From: Streptomyces fodineus | GTDB taxonomy: Bacteria; Actinomycetota; Actinomycetes; Streptomycetales; Streptomycetaceae | Assembly (NCBI RefSeq): GCF_001735805.1 | Contig: NZ_CP017248.1 | Location: 2,418,001 to 2,482,000 of the forward strand | Direction of reading: 5' to 3' | DNA length: 64,000 bases | Part shown: piece by piece, positions 55,234 to 63,906 of the stretch | Layout: every line of letters starts with the position of its first letter | How positions within the stretch are numbered: the first letter of the stretch is position 1 | Position numbers and translations under genes: made by a program | Notes under the pieces: model-generated | Database searches by the model: none | Told to the model about the DNA's origin: nothing | Seen by the model: the letters and a program-made list of their open reading frames with translations, nothing else

Positions 55234-56844
55234 CTAGTCCTCGTCGGCCCCGAGAACGCTTGCTTTCAGGCGTACTTCCGGCTGGCCGGCGATCGCCGCA
55301 CGTCCGTCGGCGTACCGGCCCGGCTCGGCGTCCGCCCCGGCCCGTACGCCGAGGGTGTACACCAGGGCCGCCGCCGGATTGCCGGGGGTGTTCAGCCGGG
55401 GTTCGTCCGTCACGGACAGCGACCTGCCGCCCTCTCGCACCGCTGCCGTCGGCTCCGGAGCGGCGGCCACCGAGCCGTCGACGCGGTAGTAGGCGCACGT
55501 CGCCCGGCCGTCGAAGAAGAGCCCCGTCGGCGCGGTGAAGCGGTGCTCCACCCGTCCCGGGGCCCAGGCGTCCATGGACGACACCCGTACGTGGATCAAC
55601 TCGCTGCCGCCGCACGGGATTTCCACCCCGCCTTCCTGGCGCACCAGCAGCTTCGCCGCGGCGGTCCCGCCTCCGTCCTGAACTTGGTCGCCCCCGGTGC
55701 CGGGTTCCGGATGCTCGTCCCGTTCCCGCTCGGCGGCCTGCTGGGCATGTACGGCGGTGAGGGGCAGGGCGGCGATCCGGTGGTGGAAGTTGTCCGCCAG
55801 GAGCAGCCGCCCGGCCGGGTCCACGGCCAGACCGCACGGATACGCCAGGGAGGCGCCGGCGGCGGTGTCCGCCGCGGCATCGGTCGCCGGATCCGGCCCC
55901 GCGACGATGTGCGCCTCTCCGTCGGCCAGTCGCCATACGCGGTGTCCGTTCAGGTCGGCGACGTAGAGGGCTCCCTGGGCGTCGACCGCCACGGCGCACG
56001 GGGCACTCCAGTCGACCGCCGTGGCGCCGTCGCTCCCGTCCGGCGGTCCCGCCAGCACCCGAAGAGTCCCGTCCGTGCCCAGCAGCAGCACCCGGCGGCC
56101 CACCGGGTCGGCGATGAACAGCCGCCCCGACGCGTCGGCCGCCAGACCTGCCGGCAGGAACGCGTCGCCGGCGTCGGCCGCACCGGATCCTGTGGACCGC
56201 CCGGATGGCGCGACGACCGTGCTGATGACTCCGTCGCCACCGATCCTGCGCACCCTTGGGCTGCCCGCTTCGCCGATGTACAGCGATCCGGAGGCGTCCA
56301 CGGCCAGGGCGCAGGGGGCGTCCAGCCGGGCGCGGCCGGCGGGTCCGCCGTCGCCGTCGCCGCCGCGGAAGCCGTCTCCCGCCACGGTGTCGATGACGCC
56401 CGAGGGGTCGATCCGGCGGATCCGGTGGTTCATCTCGTCGGCGATGAACACACACCCGTCCGCGTCGACCGCGAGAGCGGCCGGGAAGCCCAGGCGGGCC
56501 CGCGCCGCCTGCGCGCCGTCCCCGGCGAAGCCCCGCAGTCCGTCCCCGGCGACCGTGGTCAGCACACCGGAGCCGTCGATCCGGCGGACCCGGTGGTTGG
56601 CATGGTCGGCGATGAAGACCGCGCCGCCGCCCACGGCCACGTCCGCGGGGAAGGCCACCTGCCCATCCCGTGCCGGCCGCCCGTCACCGCAGAACCCGGC
56701 CGTGCCGTTTCCCACCACGGTGACCAGCCGTTCACCCGCGTCCCCGAAGCCCGGCTCCGGCCCGAGAGCCGCTGCCCTCGCCGTCACGCCGTCGCCGTCC
56801 GGCACCGTCGCAGTGGGGCCCCGGGCACGTCTGTCACCGTCCAC
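55234..56844 (-). CDS. NHL-repeat beta-propeller protein with an unrecognised C-terminal domain
   Basis: About six NHL blades are visible, each with the pattern FPADVAVGGGAVFIADHANHRVRRI and VAGDGLRGFAGDG. A C-terminal ~135-residue domain follows (LLVRQEGGVEIPCGGSE; HRFTAPTGLFFDGRA; EPGRYADGRAAI; VRLKASVLGADED). That domain recurs in the two small proteins encoded divergently nearby. No signal peptide or membrane helix is seen. NHL propellers bind proteins or RNA. The start is unsure: the GTG has GGAG upstream, but a better ribosome site (AAGGAG) with ATG 56861 lies in another frame, so an upstream indel is possible. Confidence 0.8.
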   Translation of the reverse strand: MDGDRRARGPTATVPDGDGVTARAAALGPEPGFGDAGERLVTVVGNGTAGFCGDGRPARDGQVAFPADVAVGGGAVFIADHANHRVRRIDGSGVLTTVAGDGLRGFAGDGAQAARARLGFPAALAVDADGCVFIADEMNHRIRRIDPSGVIDTVAGDGFRGGDGDGGPAGRARLDAPCALAVDASGSLYIGEAGSPRVRRIGGDGVISTVVAPSGRSTGSGAADAGDAFLPAGLAADASGRLFIADPVGRRVLLLGTDGTLRVLAGPPDGSDGATAVDWSAPCAVAVDAQGALYVADLNGHRVWRLADGEAHIVAGPDPATDAAADTAAGASLAYPCGLAVDPAGRLLLADNFHHRIAALPLTAVHAQQAAERERDEHPEPGTGGDQVQDGGGTAAAKLLVRQEGGVEIPCGGSELIHVRVSSMDAWAPGRVEHRFTAPTGLFFDGRATCAYYRVDGSVAAAPEPTAAVREGGRSLSVTDEPRLNTPGNPAAALVYTLGVRAGADAEPGRYADGRAAIAGQPEVRLKASVLGADED

Positions 56845-57320
56845 GGCCTCGTCTCCCGCATGTCCGTCTCCTTCCGAGCCGTCGTTGGCATCTCCCCTGC
56901 ATACCGGCCGGGTCGGTCCCACGGGAGCAGCGCACCGAGCGCTCCACCCGCACGAGGGAGAAGCCGTTGCGAGGGGCACGGAGCTCCCGCACTGCGCATC
57001 CGTGCGCCCTCGCGTGCCCCAGTTCCACTCGAACAAGTGACGCAGGATCGATCCTGCATTCCAGATGGGGGAACCACGGCATATCGAGGATGAGCTCGGG
57101 CTAACGATCGAATCGAATGACAGCCCGGTGCGTGCCGTCTGCCTGCGCAACGCCCCGGCCGAAGCCACTGACGGCACCACACGTTCTGTGCTGCGGACGC
57201 CGTTGCCTTGACGTCCCGTACGCCGTCTGCGGGCCCGGGTGAACCGCGCCAGGGCGTCCCTTCACCGCACGCTTCGACTTTCACCGCACGCTTCGATCAC
57301 AGCCCCAGGAGGACCCGGAT
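56845..57320. promoter_or_regulatory. Divergent intergenic region upstream of the small-protein operon
   Basis: This gap separates the leftward NHL gene from the rightward small-protein genes. Near its right end is a 17-base direct repeat, TTCACCGCACGCTTCGA, at 57261-57277 and 57280-57296 (19-base period). It is followed by AGGAGG and the start codon. The repeat is a plausible site for a regulator bound in tandem. Confidence 0.5.
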
Positions 57321-57935
57321 ATGGCCACTGAAGTGCAGTCCGCGAAGAAGGAAGCCTATAGACGGGGAGAAGAACAGGGACGCGCCGACGCGCTCGCCGG
57401 GCGCCCGTACGCCGACCCGACGCGCGACGGCACACGCGGGGAGAAGGACCACTACGCGAACGGCTACGACTGGGGTTACGAACAGGGCCGTGCGCAGAAG
57501 CTGGATCTCGTGGTGTGGCAGGAAGGCGGGGTCGAGGACGCCCCCGGTGGCCTCGGCACCACCGTCAACATCTGTGTCCGCACGCCGAACTGGAGCGAAA
57601 CCGTCGACGCCGGTCAACGGGAGCACGTCTTCACCGCCCCCACCGGATTCCGCTGGAACGGCATGGTGGGCGCCCAGTACAAGCGCATGGACCAGACCAC
57701 GGGCGGCAACCTGCCCCCCGTCCAGGCCAAGGTCAGCGAGGACGGGCGCACCCTGACCTTCACCTACCACGTGCACCTGAACACGACCGACCAGGACAAG
57801 GACTGCCTCGTGTACGTCTGCGGTCTCAAAGCCGTCGACGGCGCCAGGCCCGGCCGCTTCACCGACGGCGTCGCCCAGATCGGCACCGCGCCCCCGGCCA
57901 AGCTCAAGGCCGAGGTCGTCGAGGACGAGGACTGA
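57321..57935 (+). CDS. Small acidic-tailed protein with the shared unrecognised domain
   Basis: The 204-residue protein starts with a charged helical segment (KKEAYRRGEEQGRADALAGRPYADPTRDG; YANGYDWGYEQGRAQK). It continues with the ~130-residue domain shared with the NHL protein and with the third gene of this operon: LVVWQEGGVEDAPGGLGTTV, HVFTAPTGFRWNGMVGAQY, GRTLTFTYHVHLNT, PGRFTDGVAQIG and PPAKLKAEVVEDED. There is no signal peptide. AGGAGG lies ahead of the ATG, suggesting strong translation. Function unknown; the domain looks like a beta-sandwich and may bind a partner or surface. Confidence 0.8.
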   Translation: MATEVQSAKKEAYRRGEEQGRADALAGRPYADPTRDGTRGEKDHYANGYDWGYEQGRAQKLDLVVWQEGGVEDAPGGLGTTVNICVRTPNWSETVDAGQREHVFTAPTGFRWNGMVGAQYKRMDQTTGGNLPPVQAKVSEDGRTLTFTYHVHLNTTDQDKDCLVYVCGLKAVDGARPGRFTDGVAQIGTAPPAKLKAEVVEDED

Positions 57936-57955
57936 GAGAGCAGGAGTCGGACACC

Positions 57956-58819
57956 ATGACCACAGTCGTCACCTCCGGCGTCTTCCCGTCCACCACCCCG
58001 GGCATCTCGCCGGTCAACGGTCTGGGCAGCGCGGACCTCCGGTGGGGCAGCAGCGGATCGCAGAGCGGGTACCAGTTCCGCGGTTCGGCCGCGGACGTCC
58101 AGCTCGACGGCACCGAGTTCGTCGTCGGTACCTTCGTGCACCGCAATCTCCCCACCAGCGTCAGCCCGGACAGGTTCAACGTCCAGCTCGCCGTCAACGT
58201 CATGTTCGAGGACGGCAGCACGACCGATCTGAACTTCACCTTCCATCACTACGAGACACCCAACACCACCGGCAGCAGTCCCGCGGATGACGATCTGGTC
58301 GATCTGCAGGAGTTCATCCACCCGCAGCCCGTCACGATCGACGGAAAGCAGTACAAGGCCGTCCTGAGCGGGTTCAAGCGGGGCGGGCAGATCGTCCGGC
58401 AGTTCCGCAGCCCCGAGGGCGGGGTCAACTTCGCCGAGGTCGTCTGCATGTTCACCGTCGACGAGCCGGACGTGATCATCTCCGACCTGCGCTACCTGGG
58501 CAACGGCACGGGCCAGCCCGACGAATACATCGAGATCCTCAACAAGGGCGGCGCACCCCAGGACCTGACCGGCTGGGCCGCGGAGTCCAAGCCGACCGGG
58601 CACGCCTACACCTTCCCGCCGGGGACGGTCATCCAGCCCGGCCAGCGCTACCGGGTCTACACCAATGAGGTCCGCCAGGAATTCGGCGGATTCTCCTTCG
58701 GCTCCTCCGAGGAGGTCTGGCGAGACCAGGGCGGCATCGCCCGCCTGGTCCACGACAACTTCGTGGTGGACCAGTACCCCTACCTCGACAAGGGCTTCAA
58801 CAGGACCGGGGCGCCGTAA
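57956..58819 (+). CDS. Protein with choice-of-anchor-like and lamin-tail (LTD) domains
   Basis: The 287 residues divide into an N-terminal beta domain resembling choice-of-anchor K modules (DLRWGSSGSQSGYQFRGS; LDGTEFVVGTFVHRNLPT; VQLAVNVMFEDGS) and a C-terminal lamin-tail domain (VIISDLRYLGNGTGQPDEYIEILNKGG; DLTGWAAES; YTFPPGTVIQPGQRYRVYTNE). These folds usually occur in secreted or surface proteins, yet no signal peptide is present. It starts 20 bases after the previous gene with AGGAG, so it is co-transcribed with both small-domain proteins. Confidence 0.82.
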   Translation: MTTVVTSGVFPSTTPGISPVNGLGSADLRWGSSGSQSGYQFRGSAADVQLDGTEFVVGTFVHRNLPTSVSPDRFNVQLAVNVMFEDGSTTDLNFTFHHYETPNTTGSSPADDDLVDLQEFIHPQPVTIDGKQYKAVLSGFKRGGQIVRQFRSPEGGVNFAEVVCMFTVDEPDVIISDLRYLGNGTGQPDEYIEILNKGGAPQDLTGWAAESKPTGHAYTFPPGTVIQPGQRYRVYTNEVRQEFGGFSFGSSEEVWRDQGGIARLVHDNFVVDQYPYLDKGFNRTGAP

Positions 58820-58886
58820 CAGGACCCGGACCCGCGCTCCACGCCACCCCCTCACGCACCACCGCGTCCACAGAAAGGAAGTTCGC

Positions 58887-59357
58887 ATGGCCACGGAGAC
58901 CAAAGCCCCTGTCAAGCAGGGCGACGAGAAGAAGCTCTACATCTTCCAGCAGGGCATCCCCGAGGATGCCCCGGGCGGAGTCCCGACCCAACTCGCCTTC
59001 GGCATCGTCAGCACCATCCCCGACCCCGTGAACCCCGGGGACATCACCTTCACGCTCAAGGCACCCACGGGCTTCGCCTTCACCGGCTGGCTCTCCTGGG
59101 CCTATCACGACGTCAACACCATGCAGGCGAAGAGCAATATGAACACCTCGCAGGGCAGCCTCTCCAACGGCGGTCGCACACTGACCTTCACCCAGAACCC
59201 GTACCTCGCCGACAACAAGGAGGCGCTGGGCTACTCGGCCCAGATCTCCGCGGTCGACGGAGCGATGCCCGGCCGTTACACCGATGGACAGCTCACCGTC
59301 GGTACCGCCAGCCCGGTCAAGCTCAAGGCCCGGGTCCTCGGCCCCGACGAAGACTGA
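58887..59357 (+). CDS. Small protein consisting of the shared unrecognised domain
   Basis: This 156-residue protein is nearly all shared domain: LYIFQQGIPEDAPGGVPTQL, ITFTLKAPTGFAFTGWLSWAY, GRTLTFTQNPYLADNK, YSAQISAVDGAMPGRYTDG and PVKLKARVLGPDED. It aligns with the C-terminus of the NHL protein and with the first gene of this operon, including the acidic DED end. No signal peptide or Cys. AAAGGAAG precedes the ATG. It is followed by a strong hairpin, so it closes the operon. Function unknown. Confidence 0.82.
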   Translation: MATETKAPVKQGDEKKLYIFQQGIPEDAPGGVPTQLAFGIVSTIPDPVNPGDITFTLKAPTGFAFTGWLSWAYHDVNTMQAKSNMNTSQGSLSNGGRTLTFTQNPYLADNKEALGYSAQISAVDGAMPGRYTDGQLTVGTASPVKLKARVLGPDED

Positions 59358-59371
59358 GCCACCGTCCGATC

Positions 59372-59410
59372 GCCCGCGGAGGGGCTGCGGCCGGCAGCCC
59401 CTCCGCGGGC
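59372..59410. terminator. Perfect 17-bp terminator hairpin after the small-protein operon
   Basis: GCCCGCGGAGGGGCTGC and its exact complement flank a 5-base loop, 15 bases past the last stop. It also faces the end of the convergent reductase gene, so it may act on both strands. Confidence 0.9.
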
Positions 59411-59486
59411 CGTGGGATCGACACCACACGGCACAGGGGTGGATCAGTCCCGGGCGCCACCGCATGCGGAAGCGCCCGGGGCCGCC

Positions 59487-60113
59487 TCAGGCGTCGTCGG
59501 GGAGTTCGTACGACCCGTACTCGGGGCTGCCCGCCAGGTCGTACGACTGGATGGAGACGCCCTTGCCCGTGATGCGGCCGCCGGTGTGCCGGAAGCCGGT
59601 GGGGACCGTGCCCTCGGGGAACAGGCGGCGGCCGGTGCCGAGGACGACCGGGAAGGTCAGCAGGTGCAGGGTGTCCAGGAGCCGGAGGTCGAGGAGGGAA
59701 CGGACCAGGGCGCCGCTGCCGTGGATCTGGAGTTCACCCTCCGTGCGCTCCTTGAGGGCCTGCACCTCCTTGGCGAGGTCGCCGTCGATCACCGTGGTGC
59801 CGGACCAGTCGGGCGACTGGAGGGTGGCGGAGACGACGTACTTCGGGAGTGCGTTGAGCCTGCCGGCGATGGGGTCGGCCGGGTCGGTCATCTTCGGCCA
59901 GTAGGAGGCGAAGATGTCGTAGGTACGGCGGCCGAGCAGGAAGGCGCCGGCCCGGTCGAAGACCTCGGTGACGAAGCGGCCGAAGTCGTCGTCGCCGTGC
60001 GGAAAGCTCCAGCCGCCGTGGGTGAAGCCGCCGCTGGGGTCTTCCCGGGGGCCGCCGGGTGCCTGGTAGACGCCGTCGAGGGTGACGAAGACGGTGGAGA
60101 CGAGCTTGGCCAT
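59487..60113 (-). CDS. RibD C-terminal / dihydrofolate-reductase-like protein
   Basis: This 208-residue protein has the YyaP/YwjB-type pattern: STVFVTLDGVYQAPGG, FLLGRRTYDIFASYWP, LNALPKYVVSATL, IHGSGALVRSLLDLRLLDTLHLLTFPVVLGTGRRLFP. It should bind NADPH and reduce an unknown substrate; true folate reduction is unlikely for this subfamily. It stands alone, convergent with the small-protein operon. Confidence 0.92.
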   Translation of the reverse strand: MAKLVSTVFVTLDGVYQAPGGPREDPSGGFTHGGWSFPHGDDDFGRFVTEVFDRAGAFLLGRRTYDIFASYWPKMTDPADPIAGRLNALPKYVVSATLQSPDWSGTTVIDGDLAKEVQALKERTEGELQIHGSGALVRSLLDLRLLDTLHLLTFPVVLGTGRRLFPEGTVPTGFRHTGGRITGKGVSIQSYDLAGSPEYGSYELPDDA

Positions 60114-60187
60114 GGCGGGTGCCTTCTTCCGGGTGCGGGGTCCGCTGTCATCAGGTCAGACCCCGCCCGGACCCGCAACTCATCGGT

Positions 60188-61000
60188 TCAGCCGGCGTGG
60201 GTGGAGAACAGCCCGCCGGTCGGGCCCTGCTTGTCACCGCCCTGGGCCTTCTTCAGGGCGTTGGCGAGGCTCTCGATGGTGAGGGACTGCAGGATCACCC
60301 GGCCGTTGCCCTCCAGGGTGGCCAGGGACAGGCCCTCGCCGCCGAACACGGCGTTCATGATCCCCTGGCGGTTGAGGCCGCCGACGCGCTGGACGCCGTA
60401 CTGGATGCCCTCCTCGAAGGCGACCACACAGCCGGTGTCCACCTCGATCCGGCCGCCGAAGTCCGCGGGGTTGAGATCGATGAAATTGCCCGCGCCGGCG
60501 ATGATCACCGTGCCGTACCCGGTGAACTTCTCCAGGATGAAGCCCTCGCCGCCGCTCATGCCGGTGCGGGCGCCGGCGAAGGCGATGCCGAATTCGACGG
60601 TGGACTCGGCGGCCACGAAGGCGTCCTTCTCCGCGAACCACGCGCGCGTGCCGTCGAGTTCCAGCGCGCGCATCTCGCCCGGGAGCACGCCCGCGAAGCC
60701 GACCGTGCCCTCACCGCCCTGGGAGGTGAAGTACTGGAACGCCAGCGACTCTCCCGCGAGCATGCGCTGGCCCACCTGCATGGCGGTGCCCATGGCCTGG
60801 CGCAGCAGGCCACCCATGCCGCCGGAGCCGCCCTGCTGCTGTCCGCCGTTGTTCGACGGGCCGGACAGCCGCGTCTCCATGGTCACGTTCGTCGTCTTGA
60901 ACAGGAACTTTCCGGCCTCGCAGTACACGGTCTGGCCGGGCTGCAGGTTGACGACCGCCATCTGCATGGCGTTGCCGACGATCTCTTGCTGAAGGGTCAC
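60188..61000 (-). CDS. AIM24-family protein (TIGR00266-like)
   Basis: From GTG 61000 the protein has ~270 residues with the family pattern MQMAVVNLQPGQTVYCEAGKFLFKT, LAGESLAFQYFTSQGGEGTVGFAGVLPGEM, GEGFILEKFTGYGTVIIAGAGNFIDL and GGLNRQGIMNAVFGGEGL. A Gly/Gln-rich insert (NNGGQQQGGSGGMGGLL) sits near residue 55. Members are double-stranded beta-helix proteins of unknown biochemical role. A longer reading adds a basic leader with no ribosome site and was not used. Confidence 0.9.
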   Translation of the reverse strand: MTLQQEIVGNAMQMAVVNLQPGQTVYCEAGKFLFKTTNVTMETRLSGPSNNGGQQQGGSGGMGGLLRQAMGTAMQVGQRMLAGESLAFQYFTSQGGEGTVGFAGVLPGEMRALELDGTRAWFAEKDAFVAAESTVEFGIAFAGARTGMSGGEGFILEKFTGYGTVIIAGAGNFIDLNPADFGGRIEVDTGCVVAFEEGIQYGVQRVGGLNRQGIMNAVFGGEGLSLATLEGNGRVILQSLTIESLANALKKAQGGDKQGPTGGLFSTHAG

Positions 61001-61068
61001 GCGGGAAGAACGCGGGAGAGGGACCCGTAAGTTCCAGCCAGTCCGGCAACGGGTCCTTGTGGGTGACA

Positions 61069-61109
61069 CGCGGGGCGCCCCGGTGCTGTCCAGGCCGGGG
61101 CGCCCCGCG
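61069..61109. terminator. 15-bp hairpin after the allantoin operon
   Basis: CGCGGGGCGCCCCGG and CCGGGGCGCCCCGCG pair perfectly over an 11-base loop. The hairpin lies 16 bases past the allantoicase stop, upstream of the AIM24 gene. Confidence 0.85.
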
Positions 61110-61124
61110 CGGGTAAGGGGTGGG

Positions 61125-62240
61125 TCAGCCGCCCAGTTCCTGGTGCCGGGCGGCGAGGTCGGCCGTGCCCTGCCCGGTCAGGGAGCCGTACAGGCGCAGG
61201 CGGGAGATGCCGCCGTCGGGGAAGATGTCCACGCGCGCGTGCGTGCCGACGGCCGGCTCCGGGAGCACGAAGCGGTGGTTGGTGTCGGGCTGGAGGCGGG
61301 TGCGCGGGAGGACTTCCACCCACTCGCCGTTCTCGCCGTCCTTCACCGACACCGAGGCCCAGCCGGCGCTGTTGCCCTTCAGATAGGCCGTGTCGATCTC
61401 GATGGCGCGGATCTTCGACTGCGCCGCCAGTCCGTAGCGGATCCAGTCGTTGCCCTGGTCGCGTCGGCGGCGGGTCTCCCAGCCGTCGTCCATCTTGCGG
61501 GAGCGGCCCGGCTGGATGGTGTTGGTGGCCGGCGAGTAGAAGAGGTTGGAGGCGTCCTCGACCCGGCCGCCGTTCTCCAGGGCGACCACGTCGAAGGTGC
61601 CGAGGACCGCGAGCCACTCCGGGTCCGGGACGACCTCGCCGTACACGCGCAGGCGGGCGATGCCGCCGTCGGGGTGCTGGTTGACCCGCAGGTGGGTGAA
61701 GCGCTGCTCCACCGATACGGCGAAACCATTCGCCGCGTGGCCGCCGACCGCGGTGCGCGGGACGAGCGTCGTCCACTTCACGTCGTCGCCCAGCAGTTCC
61801 TCCGGGGACGGCGAGCCGGCTACGGACGTGCCCTCGATGGAGACCGCCTGCGGGTAGTTGCCGCGGAAGTGGGCGGTGTCGACGACGATGCCGCGCACGA
61901 CGCCCGGCGCGCCGAGGCGGACCAGGGCCCAGTCGTGGTCCTCGGCGGCCGGCCACGGGTGCTCGGCGGACACGCCACGCCGGCGGCGGGTCTCCCAGCC
62001 GTCCATGATCTTGCCCTTGTGCCCGAAGTGCTCGGGGTCGAACTCGGCGGGCTCGGGTACCAGCAGGTTCTCCCGCTGGGCGAAGAACTCGTCGTTGGCG
62101 GCGATGACACCGGCGCCGAGCTGCCGGTCGGCGAGGTTGGCGTACTGGGTGAAGGGGAAGTCGGCGGTGCGGTAGTCCGCGTACGGGTCGCCGCCTCCGT
62201 AGGGGTTCGCGTCGCCGGTGAAGCTGGGTATCGCCGTCAC
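61125..62240 (-). CDS. alc: Allantoicase
   Basis: The 371-residue protein consists of two similar allantoicase repeats, each with a DGWETRRRR block (IMDGWETRRRRGVSAEH; MDDGWETRRRRDQGND), followed by IVVDTAHFRGNYPQAVSIEG and IEIDTAYLKGNSAGWASVSV. The enzyme hydrolyses allantoate to ureidoglycolate and urea in purine catabolism. The gene follows the allantoinase gene in the same direction after a 51-base gap. From memory, the order regulator-allantoicase-allantoinase matches SCO6246-6248 of S. coelicolor. Confidence 0.96.
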   Translation of the reverse strand: MTAIPSFTGDANPYGGGDPYADYRTADFPFTQYANLADRQLGAGVIAANDEFFAQRENLLVPEPAEFDPEHFGHKGKIMDGWETRRRRGVSAEHPWPAAEDHDWALVRLGAPGVVRGIVVDTAHFRGNYPQAVSIEGTSVAGSPSPEELLGDDVKWTTLVPRTAVGGHAANGFAVSVEQRFTHLRVNQHPDGGIARLRVYGEVVPDPEWLAVLGTFDVVALENGGRVEDASNLFYSPATNTIQPGRSRKMDDGWETRRRRDQGNDWIRYGLAAQSKIRAIEIDTAYLKGNSAGWASVSVKDGENGEWVEVLPRTRLQPDTNHRFVLPEPAVGTHARVDIFPDGGISRLRLYGSLTGQGTADLAARHQELGG

Positions 62241-62291
62241 GGTGATCAGGGGGTCCTTTCCGGAGTCGGCCGGTTGCGGGTGCGGGGTGGC

Positions 62292-63632
62292 TTACTGGGG
62301 GCTGGCGAGCAGCGTGCCCCTGGGCTCGGTGAACTCGCCGCCGTCGACGATGCGTTCGCCGCGCAGCCAGGTGGACTTCACGACGCCGTACAGGGTCTTG
62401 CCGGCGTACGCGGTGACCCGGTTGCGGTGCTGGAGGCCGGCCGGGTCGACGGTGAAGGTCTCGTCGGGGGCGAGGACCGCGAAGTCCGCGTCGTGGCCGG
62501 GCGCGATGGCGCCCTTCCGCGCGTCGAGGCCGACCAGGGCGGCGGTCTGCGTGGACATCCAGCGCACGACGTCCTCCAGGCCGTGGCCGCGCTTGCGGGC
62601 CTCGGTCCATACGGCGGAGAGGCTGAGCTGGAGGCCGGAGATGCCGCCCCAGGCGGTGGCGAAGTCGTCGGTCTTCAGGTCGGCGGTGGAGGGCGAGTGG
62701 TCGGTGACGACACAGTCGATCGTGCCGTCGGCCAACGCCTCCCACAGCAGGTCCTGGTTGGCGGCCTCACGGATGGGCGGGCAGCACTTGAACTCGCTGG
62801 CGCCGTCCGGGACTTCCTCCGCGGTGAGGGTGAGGTAGTGCGGGCAGGTCTCCACGGTGATCCGCACGCCCTCGGCGCGGGCCGCGCGGATCAGCGGCAG
62901 CGCGTCACTGGAGGACAGGTGCAGCACGTGCACGCGCGCGTGGAGGCGCCGGGCCTGCGCGATCAGGTTCGCGATGGCCGTGTCCTCGGCGTCGCGCGGG
63001 CGGGAGGCGAGGAAGTCGGCGTACCTGGGGCCGCCGTGCTGCGGGGCGGTGGCGAGGTGGTGCGGGTCCTCGGCGTGCACGATCAGCAGGCCGTCGAAGC
63101 CCGCGATCTCCGCCATCGACCGGGCGAGCCGGTCCTGGTCGAGGTGCGGGAACTCGTCCACGCCGGACGGGGACAGGAACGCCTTGAAGCCGAAGACACC
63201 GGCGTCCTGCAGCGGGCGCAGGTCCTTGACGTTGTCCGGCAGGGCGCCGCCCCAGAAGCCGACGTCGATGTGCGCCTTGTCGGCGGCGACCGCCTGCTTC
63301 ACGTGCAGGTTGTCGACGGTCGTGGTCGGCGGGAGGGAGTTGAGCGGCATGTCGATCAGCGTGGTGATGCCGCCGGCCGCCGCGGCGCGGGTGGCGGTCC
63401 AGAAACCCTCCCACTCGGTGCGGCCCGGGTCGTTGACGTGCACGTGGGTGTCGACCAGGCCGGGCAGCAGGACGTCGTCGCCGAGGTCCGCCAGCCGCAC
63501 GCCGGCCGGGACCTCGGTGTCGTACGGCAGGACGGCCGTGATCCTCCCGGCGGTCACGGTGACCGTGGCGGCCCGCGTCCCTTCAGGAGTGATGACGCGC
63601 GTCGAGCGCAGGACCAGTTCAGCGTCGGACAC
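62292..63632 (-). CDS. allB: Allantoinase
   Basis: This 446-residue amidohydrolase has the metal-binding start [23 protein letters not shown] (near 64), the bridging-Lys region [11 protein letters not shown] (near 149), [23 protein letters not shown] and CVVTDHSPS with catalytic Asp. It opens the allantoin ring to allantoate, the step before allantoicase, so nitrogen can be recovered from purines. Its promoter region, facing the IclR-type regulator gene, contains a clear palindrome. Confidence 0.96.
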   Translation of the reverse strand: MSDAELVLRSTRVITPEGTRAATVTVTAGRITAVLPYDTEVPAGVRLADLGDDVLLPGLVDTHVHVNDPGRTEWEGFWTATRAAAAGGITTLIDMPLNSLPPTTTVDNLHVKQAVAADKAHIDVGFWGGALPDNVKDLRPLQDAGVFGFKAFLSPSGVDEFPHLDQDRLARSMAEIAGFDGLLIVHAEDPHHLATAPQHGGPRYADFLASRPRDAEDTAIANLIAQARRLHARVHVLHLSSSDALPLIRAARAEGVRITVETCPHYLTLTAEEVPDGASEFKCCPPIREAANQDLLWEALADGTIDCVVTDHSPSTADLKTDDFATAWGGISGLQLSLSAVWTEARKRGHGLEDVVRWMSTQTAALVGLDARKGAIAPGHDADFAVLAPDETFTVDPAGLQHRNRVTAYAGKTLYGVVKSTWLRGERIVDGGEFTEPRGTLLASPQ

Positions 63633-63696
63633 CCGAACCCCTCTCTGTACCGCCGTTTTACGCCCAGGAAACGGGATTTACACCCACGTAACGGAT

Positions 63697-63713
63697 TTCA
63701 ACGTTCTGTTGAA
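63697..63713. promoter_or_regulatory. Candidate AllR operator upstream of allantoinase
   Basis: TTCAAC-N5-GTTGAA is a perfect 6-bp inverted repeat, 65 bases before the allantoinase start, in the divergent gap with the IclR-type gene. IclR proteins bind short palindromes of this size. Confidence 0.6.
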
Positions 63714-63802
63714 GGAGTCTTCACTCCCGCTTCCCCGCAGTCAAGGGGCACACTTCGGGACGGCATGCGATCCGCGCCCATCTCTGGACTTTTCCACAAA
63801 GC

Positions 63803-63816
63803 GGAATTAGAATTCC
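63803..63816. promoter_or_regulatory. Palindrome in the allantoin-regulator divergent region
   Basis: GGAATTAGAATTCC is a GGAATT/AATTCC inverted repeat with a 2-base centre, about 90 bases upstream of the IclR-type regulator gene. It could be a second regulatory site. Confidence 0.4.
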
Positions 63817-63826
63817 AGCAAGCAGA

Positions 63827-63838
63827 ACGTAGCTACGT
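63827..63838. promoter_or_regulatory. Perfect 12-bp palindrome near the regulator promoter
   Basis: ACGTAGCTACGT is fully self-complementary and lies about 70 bases before the IclR-type regulator's GTG, in a position suited to autoregulation. Confidence 0.4.
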
Positions 63839-63906
63839 ACAAGCAGGGAGTCAACCGACTGCCGGGTAGGCTTCTGCCCTCTTGCCAGTCCCGAAAGGAA
63901 CGCGCC

